DNA of 13,327 nucleotides from Elusimicrobiota bacterium (GTDB lineage: Bacteria; Elusimicrobiota; Elusimicrobia; Elusimicrobiales; UBA9959), in NCBI GenBank assembly GCA_003450815.1, contig DMES01000019.1, forward strand, positions 30,412-43,738. Direction: 5' to 3'. The notes under the pieces were generated by a model. That model saw only the letters and a program-made list of their open reading frames with translations, did not search any database and was not told the DNA's origin. Both the position numbers and the translations under genes were made by a program. Shown piece by piece: positions 6,624-13,325 of this stretch (the stretch's first letter is position 1; each line of letters begins with the position of its first letter).

Positions 6624-8336
6624 TTACTTTCCCGCAAGCAGGGCTAGCACTATGAACTGTGTGTCAATCAGGGTCTCGGAAGTAATGCGCTCCGGGATTT
6701 TACTGAAGTAGAAAAATATTATCAGGGCCAGATAATAGAATAAACCGGTGGCAAGCGCCGAGGCCAGTTCCGGCTTCCAGGCCATGCCTTTAAGTATCAG
6801 TAATATGCTTTCAAGGAACAGAAATATGGCAAATACCGCCAGGTAAGTAAGCCTGGGCCCCGCCGCCTTGTAAAAATTTTCTTTGCCCACTATCATATCG
6901 CTGTGCGCGTGGCTTACCCCGAAAAGCACCGAGCGCGTAAATACCAGAAGTGCGGCAAACACCACGGCCAGATGCGTGGAGCGGTAGAGGATGGTCCCGT
7001 GCCAGAGCCCCGGCAGATAAGCGCACATAAACCCCCAGCCCAGGGCAGTTACAATGTCTTTTGAGGCGGGGAAATTGGCGAATTTTTCAAAACCAAGAGG
7101 CAGTTTATAAGGATACAGCATTCCCACAAACCAGAAAAAAGCGGCCATGAAAAGCACTTTAATACCAAGCGCGGCCGACAAAAATACCGCCAGCGCCCCC
7201 GCTAAAAACGCGGCGAATTTAGACACGGTCTTGAAGCGGATAAAAAGCAGGTGTTTTGCCCTGTCCGGCTCCGAGGCGCCTTTTTCCTCGGCGCGGTTAA
7301 CCATGTGCAGGCTGAGCGCGAAAAGCCCGGCCATCAGCAAAAGTTTTTTTGAAACCGGCACGCCTTCAAGGCGCATGCAAACAAAAGTAAGCGCCGCCGC
7401 GGCTATGGCCGTATAGGCGCCGCTGGTCACAAGCAGTTCCCATACAAAAAAAACACGCCCGGCGAACGGGCTTTGCCGTTCTTCGGTAAGACGCCGCGTC
7501 CGCTCAAGCGCTTTTTCTATCATCCAGGTGGGGGTTGAGGCTCCGGCGGTTATAAAAATCTTTTTCTTGCCGGCAAAAAGCTCTTTCTCCAGTTCGGTTT
7601 CTTTCTCTATGTGCACGGCTTCTTTCGCAAGTTTAGAGCAGATCTGAAACAGCCGCGCGGTGTTGGCCGAGTTTTTTCCGCCCACCACTATTACCAGGTC
7701 GGATTTTCTGGAAAACTCAACCGTTTCCGCCTGGCGCTGCCTGGTAGGATTGCAGATGGTGTTGGAAACCGTCAGCTCCGCCGTTTTTAAACGCGCCGCT
7801 TCCGCGGTTTTTAAAAACACCTCCTCTTCCTGCGTTGTCTGGGCTACAATATTGGCCTTGTCCAGGTCCGGCAGGTTTTTTATCTCCTCCGGGCCGTTTA
7901 CCACGAAACCCCTGCCCCCGGCGCGGCCCATAAGGCCAATAACTTCGGCGTGGTCCTTGTCGCCCACTATTATGGTGGCGCAGCCGCGCCCGGCGTGCTT
8001 TTGAATATTTTCCTGCACATGTTTTACCAGCGGGCAGGTGGCGTCCACAACTTCAAGCCCGGAGGCTCTGATAGCCTTTTCGGTTTCAGGCGGAATGCCG
8101 TGCGCCCGTATAACCAGTATGGCGGCTTTTTCTTTGATCTCCGAGATGTCGTTTACAGCGTAAACTCCCTTTTCGCGGAGCATCTCTATGACCTGTTTGT
8201 TATGGATGAGGGGGCCCAGAGTATAAATAGGTTTTTTTCCGTGCTTCGCCAGTGCCAGAACTTTGTCTATGGCGTTTTTAACGCCAGGGCAGAAGCCGGC
8301 TGTTTTAGCCACGGTGATTTGCACTTTATGCGCCAT
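6624..8336 (-). CDS. ispH: HMBPP reductase IspH fused to a UbiA-like membrane domain
   Basis: A 570-residue protein. Residues 1-285 are a complete IspH/LytB, the iron-sulfur enzyme converting HMBPP to IPP and DMAPP at the end of the MEP pathway. Cluster cysteines C16 (AGFC), C101 (DATC) and C195 (NTIC) are present. So are active-site H45, H129, E131, T167, S223, N225 and S267. Residues 298-568 add eight or nine membrane helices resembling UbiA prenyltransferases. N347 and E351 stand for the first Asp-rich motif, and HAHSDMIVGKENF (476-488) for the second; both are only partly conserved. Family IspH is usually about 300-350 residues, so the fusion is real extra sequence without an internal stop. 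The start is taken at ATG 8336 because it lies just before the first IspH strand. The frame stays open upstream to 8546, but that part has no IspH similarity. No Shine-Dalgarno site is visible. Confidence 0.93.
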   Translation of the reverse strand: MAHKVQITVAKTAGFCPGVKNAIDKVLALAKHGKKPIYTLGPLIHNKQVIEMLREKGVYAVNDISEIKEKAAILVIRAHGIPPETEKAIRASGLEVVDATCPLVKHVQENIQKHAGRGCATIIVGDKDHAEVIGLMGRAGGRGFVVNGPEEIKNLPDLDKANIVAQTTQEEEVFLKTAEAARLKTAELTVSNTICNPTRQRQAETVEFSRKSDLVIVVGGKNSANTARLFQICSKLAKEAVHIEKETELEKELFAGKKKIFITAGASTPTWMIEKALERTRRLTEERQSPFAGRVFFVWELLVTSGAYTAIAAAALTFVCMRLEGVPVSKKLLLMAGLFALSLHMVNRAEEKGASEPDRAKHLLFIRFKTVSKFAAFLAGALAVFLSAALGIKVLFMAAFFWFVGMLYPYKLPLGFEKFANFPASKDIVTALGWGFMCAYLPGLWHGTILYRSTHLAVVFAALLVFTRSVLFGVSHAHSDMIVGKENFYKAAGPRLTYLAVFAIFLFLESILLILKGMAWKPELASALATGLFYYLALIIFFYFSKIPERITSETLIDTQFIVLALLAGK

Positions 8337-8421
8337 ATACGGAATTTTAACATTTATCCCGAAAATGCCGCTAAAATTATTGCAATTTACGGGCCGGGAC
8401 GTCTCATGTTTATGAAAAAGA

Positions 8422-8427
8422 TATAAT
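8422..8427 (+). promoter_or_regulatory. Possible -10 element for uvrB
   Basis: A perfect TATAAT lies 126 bases upstream of the uvrB ATG in the ispH-uvrB divergent gap. No good -35 partner is seen. If used, the transcript would carry all three hairpins of the leader (8462-8551). Confidence 0.3.
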
Positions 8428-8461
8428 GTCGGAATTGGAACCCTTGAGGCAAGAGGGAGTT

Positions 8462-8487
8462 TGAGGGGGAAAGAAATTTCCCCCTCA
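8462..8487. repeat. Hairpin 1: perfect 11-bp stem with GAAA loop
   Basis: TGAGGGGGAAA (8462-8472) pairs perfectly with TTTCCCCCTCA (8477-8487) across GAAA, a GNRA-type tetraloop if transcribed on the plus strand. It would be very stable as RNA. No T-run follows, so it is not a standard intrinsic terminator. It is the first of three adjacent hairpins in the divergent gap between ispH and uvrB. Confidence 0.8.
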
Positions 8488-8490
8488 TCT

Positions 8491-8521
8491 CCGGCACGGG
8501 AATCTAAAAACCCCGTGCCGG
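8491..8521. repeat. Hairpin 2: perfect 10-bp GC-rich stem
   Basis: CCGGCACGGG (8491-8500) pairs with CCCGTGCCGG (8512-8521) around an 11-base A-rich loop. It begins three bases after hairpin 1. It is a candidate leader-RNA structure, operator or repeat element. No T-tract follows on either strand. Confidence 0.8.
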
Positions 8522-8526
8522 GTAGC

Positions 8527-8551
8527 ATAAAATGTTGCTTCAACATTTTAT
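8527..8551. repeat. Hairpin 3: perfect 11-bp AT-rich stem abutting the uvrB start
   Basis: ATAAAATGTTG (8527-8537) pairs with CAACATTTTAT (8541-8551) around the loop CTT. Its last base is one base before the uvrB ATG (8553). The ribosome-binding region of uvrB is therefore inside this stem, and no Shine-Dalgarno sequence is available. Two further ATGs inside the stem, one per strand (8532 plus, 8546 minus), lengthen the uvrB and ispH frames artificially. Confidence 0.8.
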
Positions 8552-8552
8552 T

Positions 8553-10565
8553 ATGGAAAGAAAATTTAAACTTGTCGCGCCTTTTAAACCCGCGGGAGAC
8601 CAGCCCGCGGCTATAGACGCGCTTTGCTCGGGAATTCTTTCAGGCAAGGCGAACCAGACGCTGCTTGGCGTTACCGGCTCCGGCAAAACTTTCACCGTGG
8701 CTTCGGTTATTGAGCGCATTCAGCGGCCGGTGCTTATTATGTCGCCTAACAAGGTGCTGGCGGCGCAGCTTTACTCCGAGTTTAAAACTTTTTTCCCCGA
8801 AAACGCTGTTGAATACTTTGTTTCCTATTACGATTATTACCAGCCCGAAGCCTATATACCCTCAAGCGACACCTACATAGAAAAAGACGCTTCTATAAAC
8901 GACCACATAGACAAACTGCGCCTTAAGGCCACAACCTCCATACTCAGCCGCAGGGATACGCTGGTGGTAGCCTCCGTTTCCTGCATTTACAGTATCGGTT
9001 CGCCGGATAATTTTTCAAAGTTCTGCCTGAATATAAAGAAAGGAGCCCCCGCGGACAGACGAGAACTTACCCGTTCGCTTGTGGCCATACAATACGAGCG
9101 CAACGAAACGGAGTTTGCAAGGGGCGCTTTCAGGCTGAAGGGCGCGGCGCTTGATATCTTTCCGGCTGACGGCGAAACCGCCTACCGCCTTACGCTTGGC
9201 GATAAAGTTGAGGGCTTGAGTGAAATAGACCCGCTTACCGGCGATACCATAAAAGAGCTTGAAGAAGTATGGATCTATCCCGCCACGCATTTTGTGGCCG
9301 GAGCGGGGGAAACCGCGGCCGCGGTTAAGGCCATCCGGGAAGAGCTTGAAATACGCCTGACCGCGCTTAAAAAATCCGGCAAACTGCTTGAGGCTGAGCG
9401 CCTGTCCCAGCGCGTGGGCTATGACCTGGAGATGATAGAGCAGGCGGGGTACTGCAACGGCATAGAAAATTATTCCCGCCATCTTTCGGGCCGCCCGCCC
9501 GGCGCCAGGCCCGAGTGTCTGTTTGATTATTTCCCAAAAGATTTTTTGCTTTTTATGGACGAATCGCATGTGAGCGCGCCCCAGGTGCGCGGCATGTACG
9601 AGGGGGACCGTTCACGCAAGCAGACTCTGGTGGATTTCGGCTTCCGCCTGCCCTCGGCCCTTGATAACCGCCCTTTGAAATTTGACGAGTTTGAAGCTAT
9701 AAGGCCGGCCACGGTTTTTTTATCGGCCACTCCCGGCCCCTACGAATTTAAAGTCTGCGGCGGGGAAAATGTGGTGGAGCAGGTAATACGGCCCACGGGC
9801 CTTGTGGACCCCGTGGTCCGGGTGCTGCCGCTTAAAGGGCAGATAAAAACACTTAGTGACGAGATAGAAAAAAGAGCCGCTAAAAAAGAGCGTGTGCTGG
9901 CGCTTACGCTTACCAAGAAGACAGCCGAAGACCTGAGCGAATTTTTAAGCGAAAAAGGTCTGAAGGCCAAATATATCCATTCCTCCATGGATACGCTGGA
10001 ACGGCTGGACATACTGGCGGACTTCCGCAAAGGGCTTTTTGACGCTCTTGTAGGCATTAATCTGCTCAGAGAAGGGCTGGATATCCCGGAGGTTACTCTG
10101 GTGGCTATCCTGAACGCCGATAACGAGGGGTTCCTGAGAAGCGAAACCACTTTGGTCCAGATATCGGGCCGCGCGGCCCGTAATCTTTGCGGAGAGGTCA
10201 TACTGTTCGCAGACCGCATTACCGGTTCCATGGAACGGGCCATGGCGATAATGGACTCGCGGCGCGCCAAACAATTGGCGTACAATAAAAAACACGGCAT
10301 AAAACCGGAAAGCATTAAAAGCCGGAGCATGGAGTTCGCTGAATTGCGCACCCAGGCTAAACGCCAGGGGCTGTCGGTACTTGAGCCCCTGCCGCGCGGC
10401 AACATGCCCAAGTCCTCCGTAATGGCGCTTGCGTCGGAGATAGAGAGCCGGATGAAAGCCGCCGCCGACAACCTTAACTTCGAGCTGGCCATGGAATTGC
10501 GCGACAGGCTTTTTGAGATACGGGAGATGTCCGGTATAAAGGCGAAACCCGCCCGCCGGAAATAA
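8553..10565 (+). CDS. uvrB: Excinuclease ABC subunit B
   Basis: A 670-residue UvrB, the damage-verification helicase-like subunit of nucleotide excision repair. It is loaded onto DNA by UvrA and recruits UvrC. Features in order: Walker A GVTGSGKT (39-46), the beta-hairpin region YYDYYQPEAYIP (92-103) that clamps DNA, DESH (336-339), SATPGPYE (391-398), GINLLREGLDIPEV (501-514), the arginine-finger segment QISGRAARN (536-544) and a C-terminal UVR motif (about 625-660) for UvrC contact. Length is normal. ATG 8553 is chosen over the in-frame ATG 8532 because family members start MxxKFKLxxPF, and the earlier start lies inside a hairpin. One small oddity: the usual DADKEGFLRS reads NADNEGFLRS (521-530). 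It stands alone between two repeat-bearing gaps, with no other uvr gene near. Confidence 0.97.
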   Translation: MERKFKLVAPFKPAGDQPAAIDALCSGILSGKANQTLLGVTGSGKTFTVASVIERIQRPVLIMSPNKVLAAQLYSEFKTFFPENAVEYFVSYYDYYQPEAYIPSSDTYIEKDASINDHIDKLRLKATTSILSRRDTLVVASVSCIYSIGSPDNFSKFCLNIKKGAPADRRELTRSLVAIQYERNETEFARGAFRLKGAALDIFPADGETAYRLTLGDKVEGLSEIDPLTGDTIKELEEVWIYPATHFVAGAGETAAAVKAIREELEIRLTALKKSGKLLEAERLSQRVGYDLEMIEQAGYCNGIENYSRHLSGRPPGARPECLFDYFPKDFLLFMDESHVSAPQVRGMYEGDRSRKQTLVDFGFRLPSALDNRPLKFDEFEAIRPATVFLSATPGPYEFKVCGGENVVEQVIRPTGLVDPVVRVLPLKGQIKTLSDEIEKRAAKKERVLALTLTKKTAEDLSEFLSEKGLKAKYIHSSMDTLERLDILADFRKGLFDALVGINLLREGLDIPEVTLVAILNADNEGFLRSETTLVQISGRAARNLCGEVILFADRITGSMERAMAIMDSRRAKQLAYNKKHGIKPESIKSRSMEFAELRTQAKRQGLSVLEPLPRGNMPKSSVMALASEIESRMKAAADNLNFELAMELRDRLFEIREMSGIKAKPARRK

Positions 10566-10574
10566 ATATATCGC

Positions 10575-10633
10575 GGAAATACGGGGACATAATACCTATT
10601 GATGACTAATCTGTATTGTGTCCCCGTATTTCC
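10575..10633. repeat. REP-like GGGGACA hairpin element
   Basis: GGAAATACGGGGACA (10575-10589) pairs perfectly with TGTCCCCGTATTTCC (10619-10633). The stem continues inward for six more pairs (10590-10595 with 10613-10618, one T-G), leaving a 17-base loop. The right arm is followed by a direct second copy of CCCCGTATTT (10632-10641). GGGGACA...TGTCCCC hairpins of this kind are known in many bacteria as REP or BIME elements associated with REP-associated tyrosine transposases (Y1/IS200-like). No transposase is in the window. It lies 9 bases after the uvrB stop and 34 before nadC, so it may also end uvrB transcription. Confidence 0.75.
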
Positions 10634-10667
10634 CCGTATTTCGGCTGAAAATGATAAAATCAAAAAG

Positions 10668-11516
10668 ATGAAAGAATTTGATGGAATGATCAGGTTTGCG
10701 CTTAAAGAGGATATCGGCAGCGGAGATATTACCACTGAAGCTTTTATTCCAAAAGGCGTCCGGTTTTACGGGGAAATGCGGGCCAAGACTTCGGGTATTT
10801 TCTGCGGCGCGGCTGTGGCAAAAAGGGTTTTTGAACTGGCAGCGCCCGGCTCAAAAATTAAAATTTTGATTAAAGACGGTACGCGCGTTAAAAAGGGTGA
10901 CGCGTTGATGGCCGTTGATGGTTCCCGCGCTATTTTAACGGCCGAACGCACGGCGCTTAATTTTCTCCAGCATCTTTCCGGAGTGGCCACAAGAACAGCC
11001 CTTTTCGTTAAAGCCCTTAAAGGCGGCAAAACAAAAATTTATGATACTCGTAAAACACTGCCGGGGCTGCGCGCGCTTGAAAAATACGCCGTAAAATGCG
11101 GCGGCGGCGCCAATCACCGTATGGGACTTTATGACGCTTTCCTTATTAAAGACAACCACATAGCCATGCTTGGCGGGGACGCGCGGCTTATAGGCCGTAA
11201 AATCTCGGGTCTGCGTAAAAAGTTCAGAGGAGTGAAAATTGAAATAGAGGCCCAGGGGCTGGCGCAGTTTAAGGCCTTTTTACCTCTGGGGGCCGACATT
11301 ATCATGCTGGATAATATGAGTTGCACGGACATGAAAAAGGCTATAGCCTTTACGCGCTTTTTTAAGGGAAAGAAGCCGGAAATAGAGATCTCCGGCGGCA
11401 TTGACCTGAAAACGGCGGGGCGCCTGGCCGCGCTAGGAGCGGAAAGGATTTCCGCCGGCTGTCTTACGAATTCCGCCGGCACGCTGGATATTTCGTTTGA
11501 AGTTAAGAGATTGTAA
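10668..11516 (+). CDS. nadC: Nicotinate-nucleotide pyrophosphorylase (quinolinate phosphoribosyltransferase)
   Basis: A 282-residue cytosolic enzyme converting quinolinate and PRPP to nicotinate mononucleotide, carbon dioxide and pyrophosphate, in de novo NAD synthesis. Family signatures: EDIGSGDITTE (14-24), AERTALNFLQHLSG (92-105), DTRKTLPGLR (126-135), KYAVKCGGGANHRMGLYD (139-156), IKDNH (160-164), EIEA (192-195), LDNM (214-217) and EISGGI (240-245). Length is normal. The frame is open from an ATG at 10599, but that stretch is the right arm of the REP-like hairpin. ATG 10668 starts the typical N-terminus, although no Shine-Dalgarno site precedes it (an A-rich stretch does). nadA and nadB are not in the window, so the gene is separated from its pathway partners. 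Confidence 0.96.
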   Translation: MKEFDGMIRFALKEDIGSGDITTEAFIPKGVRFYGEMRAKTSGIFCGAAVAKRVFELAAPGSKIKILIKDGTRVKKGDALMAVDGSRAILTAERTALNFLQHLSGVATRTALFVKALKGGKTKIYDTRKTLPGLRALEKYAVKCGGGANHRMGLYDAFLIKDNHIAMLGGDARLIGRKISGLRKKFRGVKIEIEAQGLAQFKAFLPLGADIIMLDNMSCTDMKKAIAFTRFFKGKKPEIEISGGIDLKTAGRLAALGAERISAGCLTNSAGTLDISFEVKRL

Positions 11517-11517
11517 A

Positions 11518-11633
11518 CAGGCAGGTAGTGGAAGTCAGAATTCAGAAGCCAGTAGTCAGAATTTCAGAAGTCAGAAAACAATTCAAATCTTACTTCTGGC
11601 TTCTCACTTCTGACTACTGAATTCTGCCTGCCT
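11518..11633. repeat. Imperfect inverted repeat built of TCAGAA units
   Basis: The whole nadC-birA gap is occupied. Outer arms AGGCAGG (11519-11525) and CCTGCCT (11627-11633) are complementary. Inner pairs include CAGAATTCAG (11536-11545) with CTGAATTCTG (11617-11626), and AGAAGCCAG (11544-11552) with CTGGCTTCT (11596-11604). The left half repeats GAAGTCAGAA-like units, and the right half is their complement in shuffled order. It looks like a dispersed miniature or REP-type element rather than coding sequence. Confidence 0.7.
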
Positions 11634-11645
11634 AACATTGCAAAA

Positions 11646-11650
11646 AAGGA
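11646..11650 (+). promoter_or_regulatory. Ribosome-binding site of birA
   Basis: AAGGA, followed by A and C, lies six bases before ATG 11657. It is one of the few clear Shine-Dalgarno sites in the window and fixes the birA start. Confidence 0.65.
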
Positions 11651-11656
11651 ACTTAT

Positions 11657-12277
11657 ATGCCTCTTACTGTTTTCAACGAAGATATAAAGCTGGAAGATTT
11701 GAGCGGAGTGCGCCAGTTGGTGAGACTGGAGGAAACCGGTTCAACGCAAAGCGTGGCGCGGGAACTGGCTTTTGAGGGCAACGGAGAGCACACCCTGGTG
11801 CTGGCCGGACGCCAGACCCTCGGCAAGGGCCGCATGGGCAGTGTTTGGGAGTCCGGCACCGGCGGTATTTATATGACGCTGATACTTAAGCCTTCCATCG
11901 GCCTGAAGTATCTGCCGGACCTCAGTATTTTAGGCGGAGAAGTGGTACGCGCCACTTTAAGTGAATTATATGGGTTTAAAACACGCATAAAGCTGCCAAA
12001 TGATGTGTATGCTTTACACCCGCGCAAAAAAAAGTGGCTTAAAATAGCGGGTATCCTTACAGAATCGGCTTCAATGGCAGGAACGCCGGAATGGGTACTG
12101 CTGGGCATAGGCGTGAACCTGAATAATAAAGTGTCTTTAGACACCGCCGTAAGCGTACGCGAACTGCTTGGCAAAGAAACAGCTCTCGCCGGGTTCCTTA
12201 AGGCTTTTTTTATCAATTTCTGGGCGCGGTATTCTTCGTGGGAATACTCAAGCCGGTCCAAAACCTCAAGGGCGTAA
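11657..12277 (+). CDS. birA: Biotin-[acetyl-CoA-carboxylase] ligase, minimal form
   Basis: A 206-residue biotin protein ligase that adenylates biotin and transfers it to the lysine of biotin carboxyl carrier proteins. Visible motifs: ETGSTQSVARELA (26-38), the biotinyl-AMP loop LGKGRMGSVW (55-64), KLPND (112-116), KIAGILTES (129-137, catalytic Lys) and GIGVNLN (150-156). The DNA-binding helix-turn-helix of repressor-type BirA is absent, so this is a ligase without a repressor role. The chain stops about where the small C-terminal SH3-like domain would begin, making it shorter than most group I ligases. Three basic positions in the biotinyl-AMP loop differ from E. coli (K57, M60, S62), but the Arg that restrains promiscuous labelling is kept (R59). 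It sits between two inverted-repeat elements. Confidence 0.9.
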   Translation: MPLTVFNEDIKLEDLSGVRQLVRLEETGSTQSVARELAFEGNGEHTLVLAGRQTLGKGRMGSVWESGTGGIYMTLILKPSIGLKYLPDLSILGGEVVRATLSELYGFKTRIKLPNDVYALHPRKKKWLKIAGILTESASMAGTPEWVLLGIGVNLNNKVSLDTAVSVRELLGKETALAGFLKAFFINFWARYSSWEYSSRSKTSRA

Positions 12278-12282
12278 AAAGC

Positions 12283-12341
12283 AGGGTATAGGGTATAGGG
12301 TCAAGGAGTTCCTTATGTCTCTACCCTCTACCCTAACCCCT
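12283..12341. repeat. Imperfect inverted repeat built of GGGTATA units
   Basis: Two and a half copies of AGGGTAT (12283-12301) face a complementary ACCCTCTACCCTAACCCCT (12323-12341). The arms agree at 16 of 19 positions. In the loop lies the small palindrome AAGGAGTTCCTT (12303-12314). It fills the 77-base birA-queG gap almost completely, including the place of the queG ribosome site. No coding signal is seen. Confidence 0.65.
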
Positions 12342-12354
12342 CTCCCCTGATTTT

Positions 12355-13173
12355 ATGTTTCCTGAAGAACTTGTTAAAAAACTTGCGCTTGAAAACGGCG
12401 CTTCAGCTTGCGGGCTGGCGCCGGCGGGGCCGCTGGCGGAGTATGGCCGGTTTCTGAGCGCCCTGAAAGATCTGCCTCCCTCGCTGGGTTATCTGGCGCG
12501 AAATCCCGAAAAAAGATCCGATATCGGAAACTGGTTCGCCGGAGCGCGTTCAGCGCTTATGTGCGCTTTCAATTATTGGGAGCCCGGGCGCAATTATGAA
12601 AAAACGCTTGCCTGCGCGGGCGCGCCCCGGATTTTTCTGGAGCGCTCGGGCAGAAAAATAACGCAGCCGGGTTTTTTTGAAACCGGGAATGAAAAAATAG
12701 CCCGCTATGCCCTGTGCCCGGATTACCATGATTGGGTAAAAGACACACTTCTGAAAATCCTGGTAGGCATAAAGCGGGCTTTCCCGCAAGCCGAAGGCCG
12801 GGCTTTTGTTGACACTGCCCCCGTTCTTGAAAAGGAAATGGGACGGCTGGCCGGACTTGGTTTCAGGGGGAAAAATACGCTTTTAATAAACCCGGAAACA
12901 GGCAGTTACTTTGTGCTGGGTGGCTTAGCGTTAAACTTGGAACTGAAACCCGGAGCTCCGCTGACCTGCGGCTGCGGTGATTGTGATTTATGCGTTAACG
13001 CCTGTCCGCGAGGGGCTTTAAAGGACGGACGGCTTTTGTCTGAAAAATGTTCTTCCTACCTCACCACCCAGGCTAAAGAGAAACTGCCGCCCGAAACCGC
13101 GCTAAACAGCGGCGGGTTCGCCTACGGCTGCGATATATGCCAGGAAGTATGTCCATTCAACAAAAGCGGATAG
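12355..13173 (+). CDS. queG: Epoxyqueuosine reductase, short form
   Basis: A 272-residue cobalamin- and iron-sulfur-dependent reductase for the last step of queuosine synthesis in tRNA. Matching segments: IARYALCPDYHDWVK (115-129), VDTAPVLEKE (152-161, catalytic Asp D153), GLGFRGKNTLLI (167-178), the first cluster motif C207xxC210xxC213xxxC217P, C232 in KCSSYLT, and the second cluster motif YGCDICQEVCPFN (257-269). All cluster cysteines are intact. The protein ends three residues after CPFN. Most family members continue for tens of residues or carry HEAT repeats, so this one is at the lower length limit or has lost its tail. No Shine-Dalgarno site precedes the ATG. The following 154 bases hold no recognisable gene and end in an insertion-sequence-like terminus. 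Confidence 0.93.
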   Translation: MFPEELVKKLALENGASACGLAPAGPLAEYGRFLSALKDLPPSLGYLARNPEKRSDIGNWFAGARSALMCAFNYWEPGRNYEKTLACAGAPRIFLERSGRKITQPGFFETGNEKIARYALCPDYHDWVKDTLLKILVGIKRAFPQAEGRAFVDTAPVLEKEMGRLAGLGFRGKNTLLINPETGSYFVLGGLALNLELKPGAPLTCGCGDCDLCVNACPRGALKDGRLLSEKCSSYLTTQAKEKLPPETALNSGGFAYGCDICQEVCPFNKSG

Positions 13174-13314
13174 TTCGGAGTTACCTGATTGACAAAGTGG
13201 CTGTTTGAGAGGCATAGCCTTTCCCGTCTTCCGCGATGTGACATCAAAAACCTTGAACAGCAGCCTGTCCCCTGACTTTCGATTTGGGACCCAAAGCAAT
13301 TTAAGTAGGGGGCA

Positions 13315-13325
13315 CTGAAAAAGTC
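13315..13325. repeat. Insertion-sequence-like terminal sequence at window end
   Basis: CTGAAAAAGTC here is the exact complement of GACTTTTTCAG at 10-20. The preceding GGGGGCA (13308-13314) gives GACTTTTTCAGTGCCCCC on the minus strand, which has the look of a transposon terminal repeat. No transposase lies inside the window, so the element, if any, would extend beyond the right edge. The 130-base stretch before it (13174-13307) shows no gene that I can support. Confidence 0.4.

Noticed and set aside
8337..8546. Extending ispH upstream to the ATG at 8546 (640 residues)
   Set aside because: The extra 70 residues are translated from the hairpin region, have no IspH similarity and would begin inside the palindrome.
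8462..8551. Intrinsic terminators for ispH or uvrB
   Set aside because: The hairpins lie upstream of both divergent genes and no T-run follows any stem on either strand.
10599..10667. Starting nadC at the ATG at 10599
   Set aside because: The added 23 codons come from the REP-like hairpin arm, and the family N-terminus begins at 10668.
9740..10735. A 331-codon open frame antisense to uvrB
   Set aside because: It is serine- and arginine-rich shadow sequence opposite conserved UvrB motifs and matches no family I recognise.
11518..12341. CRISPR array
   Set aside because: The repeats are short, low-complexity and mutually complementary. There are no regular spacers and no cas genes.
13102..13299. 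A 65-codon minus-strand gene at the right edge
   Set aside because: Half of it overlaps conserved queG sequence, it has no ribosome site, and the translation matches nothing I recognise.
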